Shown piece after piece: positions 54,313-62,131 of a stretch of 64,000 nucleotides of DNA (position 1 is its first letter; each line of letters starts with the position of its first letter). The stretch is taken from NCBI RefSeq assembly GCF_023656565.1, contig NZ_JAMOKG010000002.1, positions 874,030-938,029 on the forward strand, in the 5' to 3' direction. Source of the stretch: Flavobacterium tyrosinilyticum. Lineage in GTDB: Bacteria; Bacteroidota; Bacteroidia; Flavobacteriales; Flavobacteriaceae. The position numbers and the translations under genes are program-made. Below the pieces are notes generated by a model that saw only the letters and a program-made list of their open reading frames with translations, searched no databases and was not told the DNA's origin.

Positions 54313-54355
54313 TGAGTTTTTTAGAGTTTGTAATTTTTGTTAGTTACAAATGTAG

Positions 54356-54390
54356 AAAGGGATAAAACGATTTGTTTTATCCCTTTTTTA
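54356..54390 (+). terminator. Terminator after the acyltransferase gene
   Basis: AAAGGGATAAAAC / GTTTTATCCCTTTTTTA. A second perfect 13-bp palindrome (AAATTGTAGAGAC / GTCTCTACAATTT) follows at 54401-54435. Confidence 0.8.
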
Positions 54391-54462
54391 TTGATGATTG
54401 AAATTGTAGAGACAAACTGTGCGTCTCTACAATTTCACGATTATTTCTAATGAAAGAATTAA

Positions 54463-55665
54463 TTATTGTAACTCATAAAAATTCCTTTTTCCGATTTTAA
54501 TCTTTGTTTCTTTTCGTAACTGAATTAATTTAAATGGATCGATAATTTTTTCATTATTAATCTGAACCGCACCACTTTCAATTAATCTTCTGTTTGCTGA
54601 TTTTGTAATATCATTTTTTATAAATGCACAAAGGTCAATTAATGCAATTTCATTGGTTTTGCTTTCTAAAGAAGAAATTGAAACAGGAACAAATGATTTG
54701 GTTTCCGCATTTTTACTTTGAAATTGATTAATGAAAAATTGTTCTGCTTGTTCCGCTTCAGTTTGATTATGGTATTGGCTAATGATATTTTTGGCAATCA
54801 GTTTTTTAATATTCATCGGATTTTCATTCTCTAATCTTTTCTTGATTTCTTCTTTTTCTTCAAATGAAAAATCGGTTGTCAATTCTAAAAATTCAAGAAT
54901 AAGAGCGTCAGGAATCGACATGGTTTTGCCAAACATTTCATTCGGTTCATCAATCAATCCGATTGTATTATGAAGCGATTTACTCATTTTTTCTTTTCCA
55001 TCCAATCCTTTCAATAAAGGCATACACATCACAATTTGTCCTGAAAGTTTAAAACTCTCCTGCAATTGTCTTCCCATTGTACAGTTGAACAATTGATCTG
55101 TTCCGCCCATTTCGATATCAGCATTAATTTTAACCGAATCAAAACCTTGTAAAATTGGGTAAACCAGTTCGTGCATGGCAATTGGGGTATTTTCTGTAAA
55201 TCGTTTATTAAAATCATTTCTATGCATCAATTGAGCGACCGTCACATTGGACATAATCTGAATCACTTCAGAAAAAGAAAGTTCATCGAGCCATTCTGAA
55301 TTAAAAACAATTTTAGCTTTTTCGACATCAATGATTTTAGATAATTGCGAAATGTAGGTTTCTGCATTATGCTGAACTTCTTCAATGATAAGAGGTTTTC
55401 GGCTTTTATTTTTTCCCGTCGGATCACCAATTCTTGCGGTAAAACTTCCCACAACGATTACGATTTGATGCCCTAAATCTTGAAATTGTTTCAACTTTTT
55501 CAAGACAACTGCATGTCCCAAATGCAAATCTGGAGCAGTTGGGTCAAAACCTAGTTTGATAATTAGTTTTCTGTTTTCTTTTTCAGCCTGATTGATTTTT
55601 TCTTCTAAGCCATTTTCGGGAAGAAAGATGGCGGCATTTTGTTTTAATTTTTCAATTGTTTCCAT
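54463..55665 (-). CDS. tyrS: Tyrosyl-tRNA synthetase (TyrRZ type)
   Basis: 400 residues from ATG 55665; a longer start at 55695 would run into the terminator hairpin. It charges tRNA-Tyr with tyrosine. Class I motifs: HLGH (48-51) in TAPDLHLGHAVVLKK and KMSKS in GKEKMSKSLHNTIGL near 226. An S4 RNA-binding domain is at the C-terminus (NRRLIESGAVQINNEKI). This shorter clade resembles the tyrS paralogue sometimes called tyrZ, which can be the regulated or antibiotic-linked copy. Its expression is predicted to be controlled by the upstream tyrosine-rich leader peptide and attenuator. Confidence 0.94.
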   Translation of the reverse strand: METIEKLKQNAAIFLPENGLEEKINQAEKENRKLIIKLGFDPTAPDLHLGHAVVLKKLKQFQDLGHQIVIVVGSFTARIGDPTGKNKSRKPLIIEEVQHNAETYISQLSKIIDVEKAKIVFNSEWLDELSFSEVIQIMSNVTVAQLMHRNDFNKRFTENTPIAMHELVYPILQGFDSVKINADIEMGGTDQLFNCTMGRQLQESFKLSGQIVMCMPLLKGLDGKEKMSKSLHNTIGLIDEPNEMFGKTMSIPDALILEFLELTTDFSFEEKEEIKKRLENENPMNIKKLIAKNIISQYHNQTEAEQAEQFFINQFQSKNAETKSFVPVSISSLESKTNEIALIDLCAFIKNDITKSANRRLIESGAVQINNEKIIDPFKLIQLRKETKIKIGKRNFYELQ

Positions 55666-55672
55666 TTTTTTG

Positions 55673-55707
55673 AAAATAAAAAAGCCCAGACGCAATGCCC
55701 GGGCTTT
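55673..55707 (-). terminator. Attenuator terminator in the tyrS leader
   Basis: On the minus strand AAAGCCCGG (55699-55707) pairs with CTGGGCTTT (55681-55689), 9 bp with one G-U, 9-nt loop, then TTTATTTT. It lies between the leader peptide stop and the tyrS ATG. Confidence 0.85.
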
Positions 55708-55734
55708 AAGGTTTATATAATTTATCTATTTAAT

Positions 55735-55845
55735 TTATAGTCGTAAATACGTTGAATTATATGCATAGCCTATCCGAGCAGATATTATTGCATAATAATA
55801 AGTGCTGAAAAAAGGAAGGCGTAATATGCTGTTCAAGAATTTCAT
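55735..55845 (-). CDS. Tyrosine-rich leader peptide of the tyrS attenuator
   Basis: 36 codons, ATG at 55845-55843, TAA at 55737-55735. The product begins MKFLNSILRLPFFST and continues YYYAIISARIGYAYNSTYL. It has six tyrosines: 16-18 consecutive, then 27, 29 and 33. All six use TAT. The frame is entirely leader: it starts about 2-4 nt after the expected transcription start and ends 28 nt before the terminator stem. Ribosome stalling at the Tyr codons during tyrosine shortage should favour the antiterminator and allow tyrS transcription. No stable protein function is expected. Confidence 0.85.
   Translation of the reverse strand: MKFLNSILRLPFFSTYYYAIISARIGYAYNSTYLRL
55767..55780 (-). promoter_or_regulatory. 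Antiterminator segment of the tyrS leader
   Basis: TGCTCGGATAGGCT on the minus strand can pair with AGCCCGGGCA (55696-55705), the 5' half of the terminator. This forms 10 bp (GGCU/AGCC plus UGCUCG/CGGGCA, one G-U) with a GAUA bulge. It lies over codons 22-27 of the leader peptide. Confidence 0.65.
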
Positions 55846-55853
55846 ATCGATTG

Positions 55854-55861
55854 CAAAGATA
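55854..55861 (-). promoter_or_regulatory. -7 element of the tyrS leader transcript
   Basis: TATCTTTG on the minus strand, 8 nt before the leader ATG. The transcript would therefore be almost leaderless. Confidence 0.6.
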
Positions 55862-55997
55862 AATTTTATGTATTAAAATGGCATCATATTTTAATCATTT
55901 TAAACAAAATATCATTAAATGCTTGAAATGGATAACCTTCAGCAGAGAAAGAAAAGATAAATATTATATTTATTCCTTAATATTTTAGAAAATAAAA

Positions 55998-56034
55998 AAG
56001 GTTCAAAGGAAAAACTTTGTCCCTTTGAACCTTT
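55998..56034 (-). terminator. Terminator-like hairpin downstream of the flavin oxidoreductase
   Basis: AAAGGTTCAAAGG / CCTTTGAACCTTT; on the minus strand the arm is followed by a TTTTTTATTTT run. Words resemble family E. Confidence 0.6.
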
Positions 56035-56054
56035 GTAACTTTGTATCTAAAAAA

Positions 56055-57161
56055 TTATTCTAAAACCAATTGCCCTAAAGCTTCTTTAGTAAAGCCTTTT
56101 AATTCTTCAGTTTTTCCCGCTTTGATTTTAGCAACCCAATTCGGATCTGATAAAAGAGGTCTTCCAACGGCAACCAAATCAAAATCGCCTCTGTCGAAAC
56201 GTCTGTTTAATTCTTCTAAAGAAGTCGGTTGCGAACTTTCTCCTGCAAATGCGCCAAAGAAATCACCAGAAAGGCCAACAGAACCTACTGTAATAGTTGG
56301 CGCTCCAGTTACTTTTTTAGCCCATCCAGCAAAGTTTAAATCAGAACCTTCAAATTCAGGTTCCCAGAAACGACGTTGCGAAGCGTGAATAATATCAACA
56401 CCAGCATCAACAAGAGGAGTAAGCCAAGCTTCTAATTCCTGTGGATTTTTAGCCAATTTATAATTATAATCAGAAGGTTTAAATTGAGAAAAACGCATAA
56501 TCACAGCAAAGTCATTTCCAACTTGTTTTCTCACTTCTTTTATAACTTCAATAGCAAAACGGTTACGCTCAGGAAGTGTTTTTCCTCCATAAATATCTTC
56601 ACGTAAATTCGTTTCAGCTCTAAAAAATTGGTCAATTAAATAACCGTGAGCACCGTGAATTTCAACAGTGTCAAAGCCTAATCTTTTTGCATCAGCAGCA
56701 GCTTTTCCAAAAGCAAGAATAGTATCTTCAATATCTTTTTCAGTCATAGCAACACCATTTCTAAAATCAGGACGGTTTAATCCAGACGGACCTTCAAAAG
56801 GAACTGGCGGAACCCATCCAGAATGGTGGTTGTCCATAATTCCCATGTGCCAAATTTGCGGACCCATTTTTCCGCCTGCAGTGTGAACTTCATCAATCAC
56901 TTTTTTCCATCCGTTTAAAGCTAAATCGCCATAAAAGTGAGGAACATTAGCATCATTAGAAGAAGATTTTCTGTCAATAACAGTTCCTTCAGATAAAATT
57001 AAACCAACTTCGCCTTCAGCTCTTTTTTGGTAGTAAGCTGCGACTTCATCAGTTGGAACTCCGTTTGGAGAAAAAGAGCGCGTCATTGGCGCCATTACGA
57101 TTCGGTTTTTCAGATTTAACGATTTTAGATTAAATTCTGAAAATAGGTTGTTTGTACTCAT
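56055..57161 (-). CDS. Old yellow enzyme family alkene reductase (NADH:flavin oxidoreductase)
   Basis: 368 residues, FMN-binding TIM barrel. MAPMTRSFS near 25, GPQIWHMG near 99, and the active-site EIHGAHGYLIDQFF (His/His pair and Tyr) near 170 fit the OYE/NemA group, as does RFDRGDFDLVAVGRPLLSDPNW near 325. These reduce activated C=C bonds, nitroesters and quinones with NAD(P)H. It starts 7 bp after the ArsR gene in the same operon, so ArsR probably controls it in response to an electrophile. Confidence 0.9.
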   Translation of the reverse strand: MSTNNLFSEFNLKSLNLKNRIVMAPMTRSFSPNGVPTDEVAAYYQKRAEGEVGLILSEGTVIDRKSSSNDANVPHFYGDLALNGWKKVIDEVHTAGGKMGPQIWHMGIMDNHHSGWVPPVPFEGPSGLNRPDFRNGVAMTEKDIEDTILAFGKAAADAKRLGFDTVEIHGAHGYLIDQFFRAETNLREDIYGGKTLPERNRFAIEVIKEVRKQVGNDFAVIMRFSQFKPSDYNYKLAKNPQELEAWLTPLVDAGVDIIHASQRRFWEPEFEGSDLNFAGWAKKVTGAPTITVGSVGLSGDFFGAFAGESSQPTSLEELNRRFDRGDFDLVAVGRPLLSDPNWVAKIKAGKTEELKGFTKEALGQLVLE

Positions 57162-57168
57162 AGTAATT

Positions 57169-57471
57169 TTACAAATTAGATTGAATTAATTTACTGAGTG
57201 CTTCAAAGGCACCTTCGTTACGTTTATAATAAGTCCATTGTCCAACACGTTTGGCTTCAATAAAACCAGCGCGCTGTAAAATAGACAGGTATTCGGATAC
57301 TGTGGATTGTGTCAGACCAGCTTTGGCCTGAATCTGCCCAACGCAGACACCATGCTCAAATCCGGCATGTTCTAGCTGTCCCGGAAAATTGATTTCGGGC
57401 TCTTTTAACCATTCCAGCATTTGCAATCTGGATTTGTTCGATAATGCTTTAAAAATTTCTATCGTTTCCAT
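57169..57471 (-). CDS. ArsR family transcriptional repressor
   Basis: 100 residues, single winged-helix domain: ALSNKSRLQMLEWL, then GQIQAKAGLTQSTVSEYLSILQRAGFIEAKRVGQWTYYKRNE. Only one cysteine is visible (Cys44 in HGVCVGQ), so it may sense an electrophile through a thiol rather than binding metal. The gene starts exactly where transcription is predicted to begin, and a perfect 8-8-8 palindrome covers its promoter. Its neighbour is an old yellow enzyme. Confidence 0.88.
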   Translation of the reverse strand: METIEIFKALSNKSRLQMLEWLKEPEINFPGQLEHAGFEHGVCVGQIQAKAGLTQSTVSEYLSILQRAGFIEAKRVGQWTYYKRNEGAFEALSKLIQSNL

Positions 57472-57475
57472 GGCG

Positions 57476-57483
57476 CAAATATA
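57476..57483 (-). promoter_or_regulatory. -7 element of the arsR-OYE operon
   Basis: TATATTTG on the minus strand, 5 nt before the ATG, implying a leaderless mRNA. Confidence 0.6.
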
Positions 57484-57502
57484 TCGACTTTTCCCGATAT
57501 AT
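57479..57502. promoter_or_regulatory. ArsR operator
   Basis: ATATATCG-ACTTTTCC-CGATATAT: exact 8-bp arms with an 8-bp spacer, overlapping the -7 element by 5 bp. Probably bound by the ArsR homodimer. Confidence 0.75.
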
Positions 57503-57632
57503 GGATTTAGAGAAAAATATTTAGGATAATTTTATGATTGGGGAGGACAAATGAAGAAGATTTTAATAAAGAAAATTTATATTTGTTGTTTAATGTTTCT
57601 TAGGAATACACAATATTTTTACTCTCATTTTA

Positions 57633-57732
57633 TGTCATTTCGACGAAGGAGAAATCTCCGCGAGAAGCTCGACAAAGATTGGATTCTCGTTGCAGAGTTA
57701 CTTGTGGAGATTTCTCCTTCGTCGAAATGACA
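57633..57732. repeat. Perfect 27-bp inverted repeat (family I)
   Basis: Arms 57633-57659 and 57706-57732 are exact complements, with words CATTTCGACGAAGGAGAAATC. Same family as the cluster at 42590-42856. Confidence 0.85.
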
Positions 57733-57792
57733 AATATTGAGGCAATAACATGATTAAAAAACAACCCCAAATCCAAATTAAACTTAATCATT

Positions 57793-58287
57793 ATGAAAAA
57801 AACTTTACTTATCGTAGCATTTTTATGTTGTGTAATTACCAGTTCTAAAGCTCAAGTTGTAGGCGTAGATGTTGGAGATATTGCTCCAGAAATTGATCTT
57901 CCGGATACAAAAGGAGAGAAAGTTGCACTTTCTTCTTTAAGAGGAACTTTAGTTTTAGTAGACTTTTGGGCTTCTTGGTGCGGACCTTGCATTAAAGAAC
58001 AGCCTCTATTAATAAAACTGCACAATACGTATCCAGACAAACTATCAATTTACGGAGTTTCTATGGATACCAAAAAGCCATTATGGACAGGAGCAATCGC
58101 AAAGGCAAAACTGCCTTGGACAAATGTGAGTGATTTAAAATACTGGCAATCTCCAGTTATTGGAGATTATATGCTGCAATCTATTCCATTGAATTTTTTA
58201 ATTGATAAAAACGGAATTATTTTAGCAAAAAACATTCACGGACCAGCTTTAGAAGCTAAAATTAAAGAGCTTTTAGAGGTTCAGTAA
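57793..58287 (+). CDS. TlpA-like periplasmic thiol-disulfide protein
   Basis: 164 residues. Signal peptide MKKTLLIVAFLCCVITSSKAQ. Thioredoxin-like AhpC/TSA-TlpA fold: DIAPEIDLPDTKGEKVALSSLRG, active site DFWASWCGPCIKEQ with Cys63 and Cys66, GVSMD and the cis-proline region IPLNFLIDKNGIILAK. It probably reduces or oxidises cysteines of exported proteins, in keeping with TlpA-type proteins. Single gene. Confidence 0.9.
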   Translation: MKKTLLIVAFLCCVITSSKAQVVGVDVGDIAPEIDLPDTKGEKVALSSLRGTLVLVDFWASWCGPCIKEQPLLIKLHNTYPDKLSIYGVSMDTKKPLWTGAIAKAKLPWTNVSDLKYWQSPVIGDYMLQSIPLNFLIDKNGIILAKNIHGPALEAKIKELLEVQ

Positions 58288-58294
58288 GATTTTC

Positions 58295-58390
58295 TTTAAC
58301 CGCAAAGAGCGCTAAGGTTTACACAAGGTTCGCCAAGTTTTTAAATTTTTAGCGTGCTTAGCGTAAACCTTAGCGCTCTTTGCGGTTAAA
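58295..58390. repeat. Perfect 27-bp inverted repeat (family C)
   Basis: Arms 58295-58321 and 58364-58390 are exact complements (words ACCGCAAAGAGCGCTAAGG), with a 42-nt loop made of further family C words. Confidence 0.85.
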
Positions 58391-58395
58391 AAACA

Positions 58396-58428
58396 AAAAA
58401 GCCCAATCGATAATATTGGGCTTTTAAT
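58396..58428 (-). terminator. Terminator of the hypothetical gene at 58431
   Basis: AAAAAGCCCAAT / ATTGGGCTTTTAATTT; on the minus strand the stem is followed by TTTTTTGTTTTTT. Confidence 0.75.
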
Positions 58429-58430
58429 TT

Positions 58431-58811
58431 TTAAGACTCTTTAATCACTTTTTTTACACCTCCAAAACTCGTTTTCAGCATTTCTCTTATTTGAAACTGC
58501 GTTTTGTTTCCCGATGCGCTTTTCCAATCTTTGAGATCAAAAATATGAATTTGATCTGCGTAAGGATTTGTTAAGAATGAAATTCTTGAAATGGTATATT
58601 TATAGTATTTCAGTTCGTGAGAAACATGTCGATTGGGAACCACAATTAATATATTTTCCCAGTTCAAAAAGTCTTTCGGAACGTCTTTTCTTTCTAATAA
58701 TCCTAAAGATTCAAAAAAAGCTACAATCTTTTGATCATTAAGCTTATTAATCTTATGATCAAGGTTTTTGAAAGTCGTTTGGAGTCTATTTTCATTCATA
58801 ATAGTACTCAT
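58431..58811 (-). CDS. Hypothetical protein
   Basis: 126 residues, no signal peptide or membrane span. The N-terminal third is charged and possibly helical (LQTTFKNLDHKINKLNDQKIVAFFESLGL); then a beta-rich segment (NILIVVPNRHVSHELKYYKYTISRISF). I recognise no family. A second ATG four codons on (58799) could be the true start. Single reverse-strand gene between TlpA and the GH2 gene. Confidence 0.6.
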   Translation of the reverse strand: MSTIMNENRLQTTFKNLDHKINKLNDQKIVAFFESLGLLERKDVPKDFLNWENILIVVPNRHVSHELKYYKYTISRISFLTNPYADQIHIFDLKDWKSASGNKTQFQIREMLKTSFGGVKKVIKES

Positions 58812-59023
58812 AGTAGAATTGCTTTTTAAGATTTCAATATAAAATTACATTAAAAGAAAATAATTTTTGAATCTGAAGCCATTAGATTCATTCTAAATTT
58901 TGAAAGCCTTTCTAGAAACATTTGTTATGAATGAGTTATCATATTTTGATAAAATACTATTAATCTTTCTTCTCTAAAAACTTTATTTTTATCGCTATCT
59001 GATTTTACTAACAAACCAAACTT

Positions 59024-61846
59024 ATGAAAACCACTTTCGTCCAAAAAACAATTTTCTGTTTTTTTCTTCTATGTTCATTCCATTTATTAGCGCAAAATAG
59101 ATCAGGGAGAGCGCTTGTTTTAATCGATAAAGATTGGAGCTTTTCATTTGGTCATCAATACGATACCAAAAGAGATTTCGGTCATGCAGAAGGTTATTTT
59201 TCGTATTTAACCAAAACAGGATTTGGCGATGGGCCAGCAGCTTCTGGATTTGACGATCGCGCTTGGAGAAGATTGGGTTTGCCACATGATTGGGCAGTTG
59301 AACAACCTTTTAGCGAAAATGCAAGTTTCAGCCACGGATTCAAATCAGCAGGCAAAAATTTCCCAGAGAAAAGTATTGGCTGGTACCGAAAAAAAATAAA
59401 TATTCCGAATGAAGATTTAGGGAAAATTATTTCTCTGAAATTTGATGGCGTTTTTAGAAATTCAAAAGTCTTTTTTAACGGATTTTATTTAGGAACCGAA
59501 GAAAGCGGTTATAATGGTTTTGAATATGATGTGTCGGCTTATGTTAATTATGGAGGCGAAAATACAATTGTAGTGCGTGTAGATGCTTCGATGGAAGAAG
59601 GCTGGTTTTATGAAGGTGCTGGAATTTATAGACATGTTTATCTTCAGAAAACAAATCCACTTCATGTGAAGCAAAACGGAACTTATGTTACATCAGAAAT
59701 TTCAAAGGATAATGCTTTAATTACTGCAGAAGTAAAATTGGAAAACAAAGGTCATTTTAAAGGAAATGTAGAAATAAATCAAATTATTTTGGACGCTTCT
59801 GGAAAACAGGTAGCCACAAATTCTGAAAATGTTACAGCTCCAGAGTTTTATAAAACAAATGCTTATTCATCAAAATTGAATTTCAAAAATCCGCTTTTGT
59901 GGGATATTGATTCTCCTAATTTATATCAGTTAATTACTGAAATAAAAAAGGATGGAGAAGTAATTGACAGCTATAAAACCTCTTTTGGAATTAGAACGAT
60001 TGAATTTAATCCAGAAAATGGCTTTTTCCTTAACGGAAAACAGGTAAAACTGAAAGGAACAAACAATCATCAGGATCACGCGGGAATCGGAACAGCACTT
60101 CCAGATGAAATTCAGTATTACAGAATCAAAAAACTGAAGGAAATGGGTTCGAATGCCTATCGCTGTTCACATCATCCGCCAACGCCTGAATTGCTGGATG
60201 CTTGCGATAAATTAGGAATGCTGGTTATTGACGAAACTCGTTTAATGGGAATCAATGAGTATCATTTGAATGATTTACAGCGAATGATGGAGCGTGACCG
60301 AAATCATCCGAGTATTTTCTGCTGGTCAGTTGGAAATGAAGAATGGCAGATTGAAGGCGGAATTACGGGTGAAAGAATTACCAATATCATGCAGGATTTT
60401 AGTAAAAGTATTGATCCAACAAGACCTGTTACAGTAGGAATCAGCAGCGGATTTAAAAGCGGAATCTCTTCTGTTGTAGAAATTATGGGATATAATTATC
60501 TCGGAAACGGAGATATTGATGCGCATAGAAATCAGTTTAAGCAACAGCCAGGAATGGGAACAGAGGAAGGTTCGACTTTTGCAACGCGTGGAATTTATTT
60601 TACAGACGATGCCAAACATTATCAAAGTGCTTACGATAAAAAACCTCGACCAACTTTTTATAGTATAGAAGAAGGCTGGAAGTTTTATGCTGAACGACCT
60701 TATTTGGCAGGAATGTTTATCTGGACAGGCTTTGATTACCGCGGAGAGCCAACGCCTTATGGCTGGCCGTCTGTAACATCTTATTTCGGAATGATGGATG
60801 TCTGCGGTTTCCCGAAAGACAATGTTTTCTATTTGAAATCTTGGTGGGGAAAAGAACCTGTTTTACATGTACTGCCACATTGGAATTGGAGTGGAATGGA
60901 AGGCAAAGAAATTGATGTTTGGGCGTATTCCAATTGTGATGAGGTAGAGCTTTTCCTTAACAAAAAGAGTTTGGGGAAAAAGAAAATGGAGCAAAATAGC
61001 CATTTAGAATGGAAAGTAAAGTATAATCCAGGAACTTTGGAAGCGGTTGGTTATAAAAACGGAAAAAAAGTACTTTCTGATGTTCGGAAAACTACTGGAA
61101 AATCAGAAAACATCAAATTATCTTTGGATAAAGAAAACGTTTTGAAAGGGAATGTATCTGTTTTAACGGTTGAAACTACAGATAAAAATCGCTTGCACGT
61201 TCCGACAGCAAACGATGAAATTATGTTTTCTATTAAAGGCGGTAAAATTTTAGGAGTAGGAAACGGAGATCCAACTTCTTTAGAAAGCGATCAATTTATT
61301 GATAATATTGCTTTGGTTGGTATAAGTAATTTTATGGAACAAAAATCAACAACTGCCTCTCTGCCTCAGGAATTGTCTAATTATTCAGAAAACGATTGGA
61401 CAGAAGCTTTTAAAGATCGTGATTATAAAAAACAAGCACCATCTTATATTTATAAAGGAGAATTTGATTTGAAGAACAACTCCGCTTCAAATGTTGTGAG
61501 TTTCTTTTACAAAAAAATAGGAGTTGAAACTGTGATTTTCATCAACGGAAATAAAGTTGAGCCAAGTAAAGAAGATTCTCAAAAATATGTTTTGAATTCG
61601 GCTATTTTAAAAGAAGGAAAAAACACGATTCACATTGCAGCAACGCCCTTGCAAAAAGTAAAAGACTGGGATGTTATGAATACAGATCCAGGAATTATTC
61701 AAGTAATAACGCCAGCAGAATCTTGGAAGAGAAAGCTTTTTAATGGTTATGCGCAAATCATCATCCAGAAAGATGAAAATGCGAAGGAAGTTATACTTTC
61801 TGCTTCTGCGCAAGGATTAAAAAATGGTGTAATTGTGGTGAAGTAG
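59024..61846 (+). CDS. Glycoside hydrolase family 2 beta-galactosidase (DUF4982-type)
   Basis: 940 residues. Signal peptide MKTTFVQKTIFCFFLLCSFHLLAQ, no lipobox. Sugar-binding jelly roll with HDWAVEQPF near 87, immunoglobulin-like domain, TIM barrel with the acid/base Glu439 in CWSVGNEEW. The probable nucleophile Glu lies in GTEEGSTFATRG near 508. A DUF4982-like domain follows, and further beta domains fill the C-terminus. Expected to hydrolyse beta-galactosides such as plant galactan or lactose-type ends. Periplasmic or extracellular; next to an AraC regulator 285 bp downstream, but with a large palindrome between. Confidence 0.9.
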   Translation: MKTTFVQKTIFCFFLLCSFHLLAQNRSGRALVLIDKDWSFSFGHQYDTKRDFGHAEGYFSYLTKTGFGDGPAASGFDDRAWRRLGLPHDWAVEQPFSENASFSHGFKSAGKNFPEKSIGWYRKKINIPNEDLGKIISLKFDGVFRNSKVFFNGFYLGTEESGYNGFEYDVSAYVNYGGENTIVVRVDASMEEGWFYEGAGIYRHVYLQKTNPLHVKQNGTYVTSEISKDNALITAEVKLENKGHFKGNVEINQIILDASGKQVATNSENVTAPEFYKTNAYSSKLNFKNPLLWDIDSPNLYQLITEIKKDGEVIDSYKTSFGIRTIEFNPENGFFLNGKQVKLKGTNNHQDHAGIGTALPDEIQYYRIKKLKEMGSNAYRCSHHPPTPELLDACDKLGMLVIDETRLMGINEYHLNDLQRMMERDRNHPSIFCWSVGNEEWQIEGGITGERITNIMQDFSKSIDPTRPVTVGISSGFKSGISSVVEIMGYNYLGNGDIDAHRNQFKQQPGMGTEEGSTFATRGIYFTDDAKHYQSAYDKKPRPTFYSIEEGWKFYAERPYLAGMFIWTGFDYRGEPTPYGWPSVTSYFGMMDVCGFPKDNVFYLKSWWGKEPVLHVLPHWNWSGMEGKEIDVWAYSNCDEVELFLNKKSLGKKKMEQNSHLEWKVKYNPGTLEAVGYKNGKKVLSDVRKTTGKSENIKLSLDKENVLKGNVSVLTVETTDKNRLHVPTANDEIMFSIKGGKILGVGNGDPTSLESDQFIDNIALVGISNFMEQKSTTASLPQELSNYSENDWTEAFKDRDYKKQAPSYIYKGEFDLKNNSASNVVSFFYKKIGVETVIFINGNKVEPSKEDSQKYVLNSAILKEGKNTIHIAATPLQKVKDWDVMNTDPGIIQVITPAESWKRKLFNGYAQIIIQKDENAKEVILSASAQGLKNGVIVVK

Positions 61847-61851
61847 TTTTT

Positions 61852-62071
61852 TTTAACCGCAAGGCACGCTAAGATTTACGCAAGGTTCGCAAAGTTTTTT
61901 CTCAATTTATGTCTTCCTGAGCGAAGTCGAAGGATACGTAAGTGACTCGACATGCAATATAAAATGCGCATATCCTTCGACTTCGCTCAGGAGGACAAAT
62001 CTGAATTTCTAAATTTAACTGTAAATTCATTTGCGAACCTTTGCGTAATTCTTAGCGAACTTTGCGGTTTA
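61852..62071. repeat. Nested palindromes: family C outside, family J inside
   Basis: Outer arms 61852-61894 and 62030-62071 pair imperfectly. Inside, 61911-61936 and 61971-61996 pair with one mismatch (words CTGAGCGAAGTCGAAGGATA). A family A arm follows at 62072-62095. Confidence 0.8.
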
Positions 62072-62119
62072 AAACTTGAAACTTTAAACCTGAATCAAAA
62101 AAATATTGTTTGATTTTCA

Positions 62120-62127
62120 TAACTTTG
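62120..62127 (+). promoter_or_regulatory. -7 element of the AraC gene
   Basis: TAACTTTG ends 5 nt before the ATG at 62132, so the mRNA should be leaderless. Confidence 0.5.
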
Positions 62128-62131
62128 CAAA

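Larger units (their letters stand above)
57472..57792. other. Gene-free 321 bp: operator, palindrome
   Basis: Holds the ArsR promoter-operator and the family I palindrome at 57633-57732. A frame from 57551 ending in the palindrome is repeat-derived. No clear promoter for the gene at 57793 was found. Confidence 0.6.

Noticed and set aside
55666..55695. Longer start for TyrS
   Set aside because: It would begin inside the terminator hairpin; ATG 55665 gives the family N-terminus.
55673..55861. T-box riboswitch before tyrS
   Set aside because: No T-box consensus or long stem I; the region is a coding leader with a Tyr run and a terminator.
57551..57732. Forward frame running from MKKILIKKIY into the family I palindrome
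   Set aside because: No promoter or conserved domain is seen, and its second half is repeat sequence.
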